This document shows, piece by piece, positions 42,201 through 49,249 of a stretch of 50,427 bases of DNA. Source of the stretch: an uncultured Lachnospiraceae bacterium (lineage in GTDB: Bacteria > Bacillota > Clostridia > Lachnospirales > Lachnospiraceae); assembly GCA_902766825.1 (NCBI GenBank), contig CACXFB010000074.1:1-50427 (forward strand). Reading direction: 5' to 3'. The notes beneath the pieces were generated by a model. It worked only from the letters and a program-made list of their open reading frames with translations, was not told where the DNA came from and searched no databases. Within the stretch, counting starts at the first letter, position 1. Each line of letters begins with the position of its first letter. A program made the position numbers and the translations under genes.

Positions 42201-42907
42201 TTACTACAAAGTACAATGAGCAAAGACTTAGTTATGCGATGAAACAGATTGAAATGGGTAATCAGACCATTCTTGCAATCGCAAAGACTGTCGATGCCAA
42301 AGATGTCAGAACAAGTAAGCATTCCCAGAGAGTATCTATGTATTCCGTGCTTATTGCAAAGGAACTTGGCTTTACAAAGGATGAACTTGAAAATCTCAGG
42401 AAGGCAGCGCTGTTACATGATATCGGCAAGATAGGAATTCCTGATTCCATACTTAATAAGCCGGGACGTCTGACTGATGAAGAATATGCGATAATGAAGA
42501 CACATGTTACAAGAGGTGCGGAGATACTTAAAGACTTTACTATTGTGGATCATGTTGTTGAGGGTGCCAGATATCATCATGAGAGATATGACGGCAAAGG
42601 ATATCCTGACGGACTTAAGGGAGAAGAGATTCCGTTGTATGGCAGAATAATAGCCGTAGCGGATGCATTTGATGCAATGACGGCAAACCGTGTGTACAGA
42701 AACAAGATTCCATTTGAGCAGGTTCTTGAAGAGTTAAGGAGGTGCAGCGGAAGTCAGTTTGATCCGCAGTTTGCGGGAATCTTCCTTAAGCTTATAGAGA
42801 ATGGAACCATAGACGTTGATGCATTGTACAGCGATGTTAAAGAAAGTACAGAATCAAATGAAGAAACAAAAAAGGATGAGGATAATAAAGAGGATGGTAA
42901 AAAATAA
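39287..42907 (+). CDS. membrane sensor with beta-propeller and HD-GYP domain
   Basis: The protein has 1206 residues from the ATG at 39287, chosen because GAGGAAGG lies 8 bases upstream. Residues about 20-220 form a multi-helix membrane domain resembling ECF-transporter-type substrate-binding subunits (LPLWMDSLGTVVAAYITGPIGGAFAGF). Residues about 225-840 carry many two-component-regulator propeller repeats (GILWIGTYAGLFRY, RIWVGTNDSGVVVI, HLWICTYGMGLIEV). A Y_Y_Y-like beta domain (about 845-940), a membrane helix (about 952-972) and an HD-GYP domain follow, with HDIGKIGIPD (His1044-Asp1045), ARYHHERYDGKGYPDGL and ADAFDAMTANRVYR. All HD-GYP metal and GYP residues look intact, so it should hydrolyse c-di-GMP inside the cell on an outside signal. 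Confidence 0.9.
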   Translation: MEEKKEDINGDGKSFLLLGKIAKVAIVIVMCIVVNYAGKFIGEKYALPLWMDSLGTVVAAYITGPIGGAFAGFTANVLYGKVSPESFAYGITSICIGISVGLMARKRWFDTFLNTVMAIFVVVALAMAVSVPLNFSLYDGGTGNVWGDGVMYYLEDRGIGHYIAAVIGEFYIDFVDKTITLVLLFVLVHLRNTIKRGIKYGNAYRMLMFTGAVLFFGSIITSPVQCSADIKDEEDISYIQTVYNSDSGLPCGNANDIAQTKDGILWIGTYAGLFRYSGGEFKLMHEYNSVRNVNCMYVDSEDRIWVGTNDSGVVVIKDEKIVGEVSGKDGLQSDSIRSIIQSQDGYYYIGTSDGMAVVSFDKDIVFEGSVGEVNYAYDIAANSKGYVAAITYEGGLYVLKNKKVVDTYTLPEKDGKYTSVLFENDNVICMGTSKGVLIKGSFNAGTIKTAEKIQCADYSMVNRICKKDNGIIYVCTDNGIGYLKDDGSFAKTETGTFNRSIQNMETDYQGNLWFASSRHGLLKMTLSPFEDLYSEAGIEEKVVNATALWNGLLYVGTDVGLDIIDLSDKTQIENELTKSLDSVRIRCVMADSQDHLWICTYGMGLIEVDKDGNKKSYDLMADGVGNRVRVCMELSDGSVVVGSDNGLTFIKDDKVTGHIPFGDDIGFAQILSLLELSDGRLLVGTDGNGIIVIKDKKIVKKITSEDGLTSGVILRMVADSDRNNVFVVTSNSLCYMDDGKANIMSNFPYYNNYDVYLDDDGEMFVLGSAGCYVIDKEELLSHQDPDYRILNSKMGLAGALTANAWHTVDENKNMYLCTEKGVFVVNADKYVLDSEIYKVNISSIEIDGNLYNKNSENANAVIKLSRETSKIEIVPEVVNYTKEDPMVTYYLEGLEESTRTMHASELSSVVYTNLDPGQYVFHLLIESSDTGADIDEEIISFEKEKAIYDNKGFLVYLIFVGALFVIMVSWLVTTKYNEQRLSYAMKQIEMGNQTILAIAKTVDAKDVRTSKHSQRVSMYSVLIAKELGFTKDELENLRKAALLHDIGKIGIPDSILNKPGRLTDEEYAIMKTHVTRGAEILKDFTIVDHVVEGARYHHERYDGKGYPDGLKGEEIPLYGRIIAVADAFDAMTANRVYRNKIPFEQVLEELRRCSGSQFDPQFAGIFLKLIENGTIDVDALYSDVKESTESNEETKKDEDNKEDGKK

Positions 42908-42915
42908 TCATGAAA

Positions 42916-42935
42916 AATGATTGAAATCAATCATT
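42916..42935 (+). other. small hairpin after the HD-GYP gene
   Basis: AATGATTG and CAATCATT form a perfect 8-bp stem with a four-base loop. CATGA and TCATG on either side can extend the structure. It lies directly before the larger terminator-like hairpin. It lacks its own T run. Confidence 0.5.
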
Positions 42936-42942
42936 CTCATGT

Positions 42943-43016
42943 AGCCTTTATGGTGGTAATATTAATAAAAATCAATTCACATGATTAAATATTACCACTA
43001 TGAAGGCTCTTTTTTT
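42943..43016 (+). terminator. long terminator or attenuator upstream of leuA
   Basis: A 21-bp stem with few mismatches pairs 42943-42963 with 42988-43008, followed by CT and a T run to 43016. It ends the HD-GYP transcript. No clear promoter is seen between it and the leuA start at 43078, so leuA expression may depend on reading through it. Confidence 0.75.
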
Positions 43017-43077
43017 ACGTCTGTTTGGATATGGGCCTGATGATGGAGAAAATATAACAGGAAAAGAGGTAATGAAC

Positions 43078-45063
43078 ATGAAAGGTTATGACAAGTATGA
43101 GAGAGCATATTTTATGCCGCCGGTATGTACATATGACTGGGTAAAGAAGGATTATATAGACAAGGCCCCTATATGGTGTTCGGTTGATTTACGTGATGGT
43201 AATCAGGCACTTATTGAGCCTATGAGTCTTGAGGAGAAACTTGAGTTCTTTAAGGTGCTTGTAGATATAGGGTTTAAGGAGATTGAAGTTGGATTTCCGG
43301 CAGCATCTTCAACGGAATACAATTTTATGAGAGCTTTAATAGAGCGCAATATGATTCCTGATGATGTTACGGTGCAGGTATTAACCCAGGCAAGAGAGCA
43401 CATTATCAAGAAGACTTTTGAGGCAGTTAAGGGCGCACCTCATGCAGTTATTCACCTTTACAACTCTACTTCAGTTGCACAGCGTGAGCAGGTGTTTAAA
43501 AAGAGCAGGGAAGAGGTTAAGCAGATTGCAATAGACGGAGCAAAGCTTTTATGGGAGCTTGCTAATGAGACGGAAGGTAATTTTTCATTTGAGTACAGCC
43601 CTGAGAGTTTCCCTGGAACAGAAGTGGATTATGCGGTGGAAGTGTGTAATGCAGTCTTAGATATATGGAAGCCTACAAAGGATAAAAAGGTAATTATCAA
43701 TATTCCTACAACAGTTGAGATAGCTATGCCACACGTTTTTGCAACACAGGTTGAATATATAAGCAAGAACCTTAAGTATCGTGACGGAGTTGTTTTAAGC
43801 CTTCATCCTCACAATGACAGAGGAAGCGGCGTAAGTGATGCCGAGCTTGGACTTTTAGCGGGAGCTGACAGAATAGAAGGTACACTGTTTGGCAACGGAG
43901 AGAGAACAGGTAATGTGGATATTGTTACACTTGCAATGAACATGTTCTCACACGGAGTTGACCCACAGCTTGATTTTTCTTCTATGTCAAAGATAAGAGA
44001 ATGTTACGAGAGACTTACGAGAATGACTGTTCCGCCAAGAAGTCCTTATGCGGGAGACCTTGTATTTACTGCATTTTCAGGTTCGCATCAGGATGCTATC
44101 TCAAAGGGAATGACGTTCCGTGATGACAATAAACTTTACAAATGGTCAGTGCCATATCTTCCGGTAGATCCAAAGGATGTCGGAAGAGCATATGAGTCTG
44201 ATGTCATAAGAATTAACAGCCAGTCAGGTAAGGGCGGTGTAAGTTATATTCTCAAACAGAATTTTGGTATTACAATTCCTGATAAGATGAGAGAGGAACT
44301 TGGATATACCGTTAAGCAGGTGTCGGATGATACGCACAAGGAACTTGATGCGCAGGTAGTGTATGATATTCTTCTTGATAATTACGTAAATAATCAGGTT
44401 CATTTTCAGATTCCTGAGTGTCATTTTAGACAGGAAAATGGAATTACAGCCAGCGCAAGTATTGCCCATAACAATCAGATTCATGTGATTGATGCATCCG
44501 GTAACGGAAGACTTGATGCAGTCTCTAACACAATAAAACAGTATTTTGACATAAGTTACGAACTGAGTGTTTATGAGGAACATGCATTGTCTAAGGGGTC
44601 ATCTTCAAAAGCCATGTCATTTGTGGGAATAACCTGTGACGGCAAGATGTACTGGGGCGTCGGAATAGATGAAGATATTATCAAATCTTCAATAAGCGCA
44701 CTTGTTGTAGCTGTCAACAAACTTCCGGCAGTTAATCAGGCAGGTGCCAAGGACGATGAAAGACTCATTGCCATTAAGAACTTTATACAGGCTAATTACC
44801 AGACGGTATCTTTAGATGATGTCGCAGAAAAGTTTGGAATGTCAAGCGGATATGTTTCAAGATATTTTAAAGCAAAATCCGGCATAAGCTTTATGGATTA
44901 TGTACAGCAGATAAAGATGAAGAAAGCAAAGACGCTTTTAAAGAACAGCACACTGTCGATAGAAAAGATTGCAGAGAATACGGGCTATCCTAATGTGGAA
45001 CATTTCAGTCGTATGTTTAAGAAAAAATATGGAATAGCGCCGAAAGAATATAGGAATAAATAG
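43078..45063 (+). CDS. leuA: 2-isopropylmalate synthase fused to an AraC-type DNA-binding domain
   Basis: The protein has 661 residues. LeuA condenses acetyl-CoA with 2-ketoisovalerate, the first committed step to leucine. AAGAGG at 43064-43069 supports the ATG at 43078; the frame is open from an ATG at 43000 inside the terminator. The catalytic barrel (about 1-350) has [22 protein letters not shown] and [13 protein letters not shown] leucine-type regulatory domain spans about 420-550 ([32 protein letters not shown]). Residues 565-661 are a complete AraC domain with two helix-turn-helix motifs: [20 protein letters not shown], and [21 protein letters not shown] followed by [12 protein letters not shown]. 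The frame is continuous. Bacterial LeuA is usually about 510-560 residues without such a tail. A leucine-responsive DNA-binding role is inference. Confidence 0.95.
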   Translation: MKGYDKYERAYFMPPVCTYDWVKKDYIDKAPIWCSVDLRDGNQALIEPMSLEEKLEFFKVLVDIGFKEIEVGFPAASSTEYNFMRALIERNMIPDDVTVQVLTQAREHIIKKTFEAVKGAPHAVIHLYNSTSVAQREQVFKKSREEVKQIAIDGAKLLWELANETEGNFSFEYSPESFPGTEVDYAVEVCNAVLDIWKPTKDKKVIINIPTTVEIAMPHVFATQVEYISKNLKYRDGVVLSLHPHNDRGSGVSDAELGLLAGADRIEGTLFGNGERTGNVDIVTLAMNMFSHGVDPQLDFSSMSKIRECYERLTRMTVPPRSPYAGDLVFTAFSGSHQDAISKGMTFRDDNKLYKWSVPYLPVDPKDVGRAYESDVIRINSQSGKGGVSYILKQNFGITIPDKMREELGYTVKQVSDDTHKELDAQVVYDILLDNYVNNQVHFQIPECHFRQENGITASASIAHNNQIHVIDASGNGRLDAVSNTIKQYFDISYELSVYEEHALSKGSSSKAMSFVGITCDGKMYWGVGIDEDIIKSSISALVVAVNKLPAVNQAGAKDDERLIAIKNFIQANYQTVSLDDVAEKFGMSSGYVSRYFKAKSGISFMDYVQQIKMKKAKTLLKNSTLSIEKIAENTGYPNVEHFSRMFKKKYGIAPKEYRNK

Positions 45064-45117
45064 TGACTTCTTACTATTGTTGTGTTAGAATACTCCTTGG
45101 CTAAAAATGAAAGGAGT
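45064..45117 (+). promoter_or_regulatory. promoter and ribosome-site hairpin for the CBM25 protein gene
   Basis: TGACTT at 45064-45069, a 16-bp spacer and TAGAAT at 45086-45091 preceded by TGTGT form a possible promoter. ACTCCTT (45092-45098) is perfectly complementary to AAGGAGT (45111-45117), which contains the ribosome site. If transcription begins at about 45098 the hairpin would not form; from an upstream start it would. Confidence 0.4.
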
Positions 45118-45123
45118 AATGAG

Positions 45124-47040
45124 ATGTTAAAGACAAAAAGAGCATTAGCTCTTATGCTGCTTGCATTTATGTTCAGTTTCGTAATTTCGAACGCGGACAA
45201 TGCAGATGCAGCTACGGTAACACAGAGTGGGCAGTCAGAAGAATTAAATGTAACTATTAAGTCGGTAACAAGCGGAAATCCTTACAGCTATCTTTATATA
45301 GATGTTGAAGGAGGAACTGCGCCATATACATACAGTTATGTATATACAAGAAAGAGTAACGGTGAGCAGTTGGATAAAAGATCCGATGTGGCAGTTTATC
45401 TGAGCGGCAATGGAAATGAATTTGGATTAAGTGTCAATACAGATGCTTATGCAACAAATTGTGGCGCATATCCTACACAGGGATTTAGCGGTATAGGAAC
45501 AAATCATCTTGATATTACAGTCAAGGATTCTACAGGTGCTACATGTAATGTAGGAACTGATATCGAAGTTGAGCCGTTTGAGGTAACAGGTGTTTATGCT
45601 AATCTTGCCTCAGGTCAGAAGATTGGAACACAGATTACATTAACAGTTGAATCAAAGAACAGATTTAACGGATATTGTTCAAGAATTCCGCTTACATATT
45701 CTTGGAAAGCAACGAATCTTTCTACTGGAAAGACAGAGAAAATATACGGTATATCTGCTTCTAATACATGTTATTGGACACCAACAGTTGGCGGAAAATA
45801 CATAATTGAGGCAAGTACGAATGATGTTAATTATTCATCAAATACGATGGAATTCGAGGTGCTTGCAAATAATAAGATATCTGTTTACTATGCAAACAGT
45901 AACTGGAACGATGCGTATATTCATTTTAAGACACAAAACGGTGAGTGGACAGATGTGCCGGGACTTAAGATGGAAGAAAGCGACATGGAAGGATACACAT
46001 GGAAGTTTGATATCCAGCTTGATGGAGATAACAGCAACAGTGCATTAGTATGCTTTAACAACGGTAATGGTGATTGGGACAGCAGAAACGGACAGAACTA
46101 TTATCTTAATAAAGGAGCATACGGAATCAAGAATGATAACATAGAAACATTAGGTTTCAAAGTTAAATATTTCACAGTAGGAAAGACATCACCGGTAGGA
46201 CTGAGTGATATCAACTTGAATTTCAGCGCAAAGGCGGATTTTGGAAGTGGAGATTACTCTTACAGATTTGGAACAATCTTTAATGGACAAAGAGCATATT
46301 GCACAGAAGAATTTAATGAGTATGATACACACTATGAATGGCTTAGCTCAATACTTAAAGTAGAGGCAAAAAAGGTGCTTGGTACACATACATTATTTGT
46401 TGAAGCAAAGGATAATATTACAGGCCAGATTGCAACAAAGACTATCGAGAATTTTGTTGTTAAGCCACTTAGAATTACATCATTTACATCAGATGCACCA
46501 TCATCTGTGATAAGTGTTGGAACACCCGTTGTTCTTAGTGCTGAGACTGAGTATGAAGTTGGATATCGTTACAACTCATATGTATTTACAATTATTAAAG
46601 ATGGCGTAAGAACAACACTGGAGCCTTGGAATTACTGGTCTCACTATTCTAAGACATGGACACCTACAGAAGCAGGAGAATACACTGTAGAATATTACGT
46701 AAGAGACGGTTACGATCAGGAAGCAGTTGCAACACTTAACTTTAAGGTAATTGAGAGTAATAAAACTACTCTTTACTATAACAATAACAACTGGTCACAG
46801 GCATATGTACATTATTGCATTAACGGTCAGTGGACAGCTGTACCTGGAGTAAAGATGGCTGATTCAGATAAAGACGGATACAGATGGAAATTTGATTTTG
46901 ACTTGGGAGAAGCAGAAGGTGTAACAGTATGCTTTACAGATGGTAACGGTAACTGGGACAGCAGAAATGCTTCGAACTATTACATCGGAACCGGAAAATA
47001 TGGTATTAAAGACGGTTCGATTTATGAATTGAATGATTAG
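45124..47040 (+). CDS. secreted protein with two CBM25-like starch-binding modules
   Basis: The protein has 638 residues. AGGAG at 45112-45116 supports the ATG at 45124. A Sec signal peptide (about 1-30) ends NADAA. Two similar halves follow, each with beta-sandwich repeats like triple-Tyr or PKD-type domains (TAPYTYSYVYTRKSNGEQ, CYWTPTVGGKYIIEAST, TWTPTEAGEYTVEYYV), then a CBM25-like module. Modules lie at about 252-340 (YYANSNWNDAYIHF, FNNGNGDWDSRNGQNYY) and 548-636 (YYNNNNWSQAYVHY, FTDGNGNWDSRNASNYY). No catalytic domain or sortase signal is visible. It probably binds starch outside the cell and may help the GH13 lipoprotein. The repeats suggest internal duplication. Confidence 0.85.
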   Translation: MLKTKRALALMLLAFMFSFVISNADNADAATVTQSGQSEELNVTIKSVTSGNPYSYLYIDVEGGTAPYTYSYVYTRKSNGEQLDKRSDVAVYLSGNGNEFGLSVNTDAYATNCGAYPTQGFSGIGTNHLDITVKDSTGATCNVGTDIEVEPFEVTGVYANLASGQKIGTQITLTVESKNRFNGYCSRIPLTYSWKATNLSTGKTEKIYGISASNTCYWTPTVGGKYIIEASTNDVNYSSNTMEFEVLANNKISVYYANSNWNDAYIHFKTQNGEWTDVPGLKMEESDMEGYTWKFDIQLDGDNSNSALVCFNNGNGDWDSRNGQNYYLNKGAYGIKNDNIETLGFKVKYFTVGKTSPVGLSDINLNFSAKADFGSGDYSYRFGTIFNGQRAYCTEEFNEYDTHYEWLSSILKVEAKKVLGTHTLFVEAKDNITGQIATKTIENFVVKPLRITSFTSDAPSSVISVGTPVVLSAETEYEVGYRYNSYVFTIIKDGVRTTLEPWNYWSHYSKTWTPTEAGEYTVEYYVRDGYDQEAVATLNFKVIESNKTTLYYNNNNWSQAYVHYCINGQWTAVPGVKMADSDKDGYRWKFDFDLGEAEGVTVCFTDGNGNWDSRNASNYYIGTGKYGIKDGSIYELND

Positions 47041-47099
47041 ATTGATAACAAGATAGAATATAAAGAAGAGAATTATAAGAAGATTTTTAGCCAATATTC

Positions 47100-47134
47100 C
47101 CCCTGCGCATTTGTAGTGCGCAGGGGATTTTTTT
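47100..47134 (+). terminator. terminator after the CBM25 protein gene
   Basis: CCCCTGCGCA (47100-47109) pairs perfectly with TGCGCAGGGG (47117-47126), loop of seven bases, followed by A and seven T residues. Confidence 0.92.
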
Positions 47135-47371
47135 CTAGAGTTCTTCCATTTTTCGTTTTGTCATTTGTTTTGACTGGTCTCTGCCGATATAGATTACAGC
47201 ATTAATTTTTACTGTCATTTCTTTATCATCAACAAGAAAATAAATATAATAATTTTTTACTCTTGTTTTGCGAATGCCAACATCTTTCCATGGTTGCTCG
47301 TCAAGAGGTTTAATTCGTTTTGGATTAAATTTTAGCGAATTGATTTCTTTTTCAAGGTAATATCTCCTCCT
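47135..47371 (-). pseudogene. N-terminally truncated RelE/ParE-family toxin
   Basis: This open stretch encodes the last 78 residues of a RelE/ParE-type toxin: EKEINSLKFNPKRIKPLDE, QPWKDVGIRKTRVKNYYIYF, KINAVIYIGRDQSKQM, then EEL and TAG. The frame is closed by TAA just upstream, and the first 30-40 residues expected for this family are absent; no ATG, GTG or TTG suits a full-length start. It overlaps the end of the antitoxin gene in another frame. The fragment keeps the catalytic core strands, but the missing N-terminal helices make activity unlikely. Confidence 0.75.
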
Positions 47372-47660
47372 TTAGAGACGTGAAGAATTCGTCAGCAGGT
47401 ATGCCTTCACTGTTTTCAGCCTGTTTGAGACTTCGTGTCATTTTGGTATCAAATTCTTCTTTGGTCATTTCATCAAGAGATGCAGGTTTGCTTGATGGAA
47501 TAGACGGACGGAAAGGAAGTCCTCTCCAAAGAATGATTTGTCTGTAGAACATATTTATACCATTAGATGCGGAAATGCCAAGTTGCGATAGAATTGCTTC
47601 TGCCTCTTCTTTTATCTCTGGCTCTACGCGTGCCATTACATTTGAACTTTTAACTGCCAT
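47352..47660 (-). CDS. RelB/DinJ-family antitoxin
   Basis: The protein has 102 residues. The ATG at 47660 has GGTGGGA upstream. The N-terminal ribbon-helix-helix DNA-binding and dimer domain reads SSNVMARVEPEIKEEAEAILSQLGISASNGINMFYRQII. The C-terminal part, LPFRPSIPSSKPASLDEMTKEEFDTKMTRSLKQAE, is the usual toxin-wrapping segment. It should bind its own promoter and neutralise a RelE toxin, but the adjacent toxin is truncated, leaving it as an orphan antitoxin. Confidence 0.9.
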   Translation of the reverse strand: MAVKSSNVMARVEPEIKEEAEAILSQLGISASNGINMFYRQIILWRGLPFRPSIPSSKPASLDEMTKEEFDTKMTRSLKQAENSEGIPADEFFTSLKEEILP

Positions 47661-47676
47661 AATTAGTCCCACCTTT

Positions 47677-47715
47677 CTTTGTATATAATATATCACTTTG
47701 TATATCAGGGTGCAA
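47677..47715 (-). promoter_or_regulatory. antitoxin promoter with direct-repeat operator
   Basis: On the minus strand, TTGCAC (47715-47710), a 17-bp spacer and TATATT (47692-47687). The 10-bp direct repeat CTTTGTATAT occurs at 47677-47686 and 47696-47705, overlapping the -10 and spacer. That position suits autorepression by the ribbon-helix-helix antitoxin. Confidence 0.55.
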
Positions 47716-47848
47716 TACGTTGTTTTGTGATGTTTTGCGGGAAAAATACCGATATGCATGAGAAGGGGTGCTGAAAATTATTGAGAAATACAGTATAATT
47801 ATATACATTAGGATAACGTCTGGTTTGTGACCGGACAGGGAGGTGAAA

Positions 47849-48682
47849 ATGAAGAGTAAATGTTTTTTCAGTCATGAGGATATATCGAAGAAAATAATTC
47901 GTATAACAGGTATATCCGGAGAAATGATGTATCTGATTAAGGGAAGCAAAAGAAATGTATTGATTGATTGTGGTGTGGGTATAGGACATTTAAGAGAGTA
48001 TATAAACAACAGTATTGGTATAGATGCAGACAGTGTAATACTTACACACGGTCATATAGACCACATAGGTGGTGCAGCGGAGTTTGAACATGTGTATATT
48101 AATCCTTTGGATAATGAACTTGCACGAAGTTATATGACTAAGGAAAAACAGCTTGCCCATCTTTATATGTGCGGGATAGACAGTAAAAATTTTGAGGTTG
48201 AAGATTATTGTGAGTTTAAAGGAATACATTTTGAAGATATAATACCGGGACAGTTAATTGATTTAGGTGATGTTAAGTTACATGTACTTGATGCACATGG
48301 ACACACTAAAGGTCAGGTTGCAATACTGATACCGGATGAGAGAGTTTTAATTGCCGGAGATTCATGTAACAGTTTTGTGTTTCTGTTTCTTCAGGAAGCA
48401 ACTACTGTGAAAGAGTACAAGGAAATGCTTGAGGAAATGAGAAGAAAAACAAACGGATCATATGACAGGGTTTTAGTATGTCATGGCAGTGGAGAAGAGG
48501 ATAAAGATATTATATCAAAGGTTATAGATGTATGTGATGATATTATGGGTGGCAGATCGGATGATATTCCTTTTTCGTTGTTTGGGCAGAGTGGATATAT
48601 TGCAAAAGCTGTGGGAGAAAATAATGTGAGACTGGACGGGGGTAGTGGAAACATTGTGTATAATGGTGTCGCAACTGTATAA
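47849..48682 (+). CDS. metallo-beta-lactamase-fold hydrolase
   Basis: The protein has 277 residues. GGGAGG precedes; the ATG at 47849 is preferred to the GTG at 47843. The metal motif THGHIDHIGG is near residue 70. A second metal His lies in DAHGHTKGQ, the bridging Asp in IAGDSCN, and a last His in VCHGSG. This is the glyoxalase-II-like branch of the fold; substrate unknown. A TATAAT at 47794-47799 with CTGAAA 17 bp upstream is a possible promoter. No partner gene identifies its pathway. Confidence 0.9.
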   Translation: MKSKCFFSHEDISKKIIRITGISGEMMYLIKGSKRNVLIDCGVGIGHLREYINNSIGIDADSVILTHGHIDHIGGAAEFEHVYINPLDNELARSYMTKEKQLAHLYMCGIDSKNFEVEDYCEFKGIHFEDIIPGQLIDLGDVKLHVLDAHGHTKGQVAILIPDERVLIAGDSCNSFVFLFLQEATTVKEYKEMLEEMRRKTNGSYDRVLVCHGSGEEDKDIISKVIDVCDDIMGGRSDDIPFSLFGQSGYIAKAVGENNVRLDGGSGNIVYNGVATV

Positions 48683-48769
48683 AAATCATTTAATGGAGGA
48701 ATTACTAATTTAAGGGAAATGTAGGTAAGCATTATGATAACACTAAAGGATTACGTATAACAGAAAGGT

Positions 48770-49195
48770 ATGGTGCATTATTTTATGATTAGTAAAAAAA
48801 CAAAAGCTGGCATTGCTGTTGTATCGATAGTTGCAGCAAGTGCTATTGGAGTAGGAGTTTGGAGTGCCTATGGTGGCAATCATAATAATTCGCAAAATCA
48901 GAGTTCAAATGATAAAGGAACTGTAGAGGATTGTCAGACAAGTGAGTTGGGTAATAGTGAAGATTATGATACGAATGAGTCGGGAGACGGTGAAGATTTT
49001 GAGAGAGTAGGTTATAAAAATCCCGATAAACCTGAAGAATATTATTGGAATAAAAAAGGTTTAAGCCTGACTAAAGAAGAGTATGAAAAAGCGATAGAGG
49101 TTATTGATAAAGATGACTTAATATTTTTTGCAGACAAAACTGAGGTTGAGAATGCAATAAATAATTCACAAAAGAATAAAGAAGATAACGAATAA
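48770..49195 (+). CDS. small anchored or secreted hypothetical protein
   Basis: The protein has 141 residues, or 136 from the ATG at 48785. AGAAAGG is very close to the first ATG and far from the second, so the start is uncertain. A basic segment and one hydrophobic helix (about 12-33) anchor or export it. Next come an Asn/Ser/Gln-rich and acidic linker with two similar blocks (TSELGNSEDYDTN, ESGDGEDFE) and a small charged C-terminal region (EYYWNKKGLSLTKEEYEKAIEVI). No family recognised. It ends at a strong terminator. Confidence 0.65.
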   Translation: MVHYFMISKKTKAGIAVVSIVAASAIGVGVWSAYGGNHNNSQNQSSNDKGTVEDCQTSELGNSEDYDTNESGDGEDFERVGYKNPDKPEEYYWNKKGLSLTKEEYEKAIEVIDKDDLIFFADKTEVENAINNSQKNKEDNE

Positions 49196-49203
49196 TATAA
49201 TAA

Positions 49204-49241
49204 GCGGCGGTACACATTTAGAATGTGACCGCCGCTGTTTT
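49204..49241. terminator. bidirectional terminator before the symporter gene
   Basis: GCGGCGGT (49204-49211) pairs with ACCGCCGC, and the stem continues with CACATT/AATGTG; total arms span 49204-49235. T residues follow on the plus strand. It separates convergent genes. Confidence 0.85.
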
Positions 49242-49249
49242 TATTTCAT

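Noticed and set aside
42908-43077. T-box riboswitch upstream of leuA
   Set aside because: The GGTGG at 42952-42956 is part of the terminator stem; the conserved T-box sequence and specifier stem are absent.
43000-43077. LeuA start at the ATG at 43000
   Set aside because: It lies in the terminator stem and has no ribosome site; AAGAGG supports 43078.
48683-48769. Short gene between the MBL hydrolase and the small anchored protein
   Set aside because: GGAGG at about 48695 is not followed by a usable start codon and frame.
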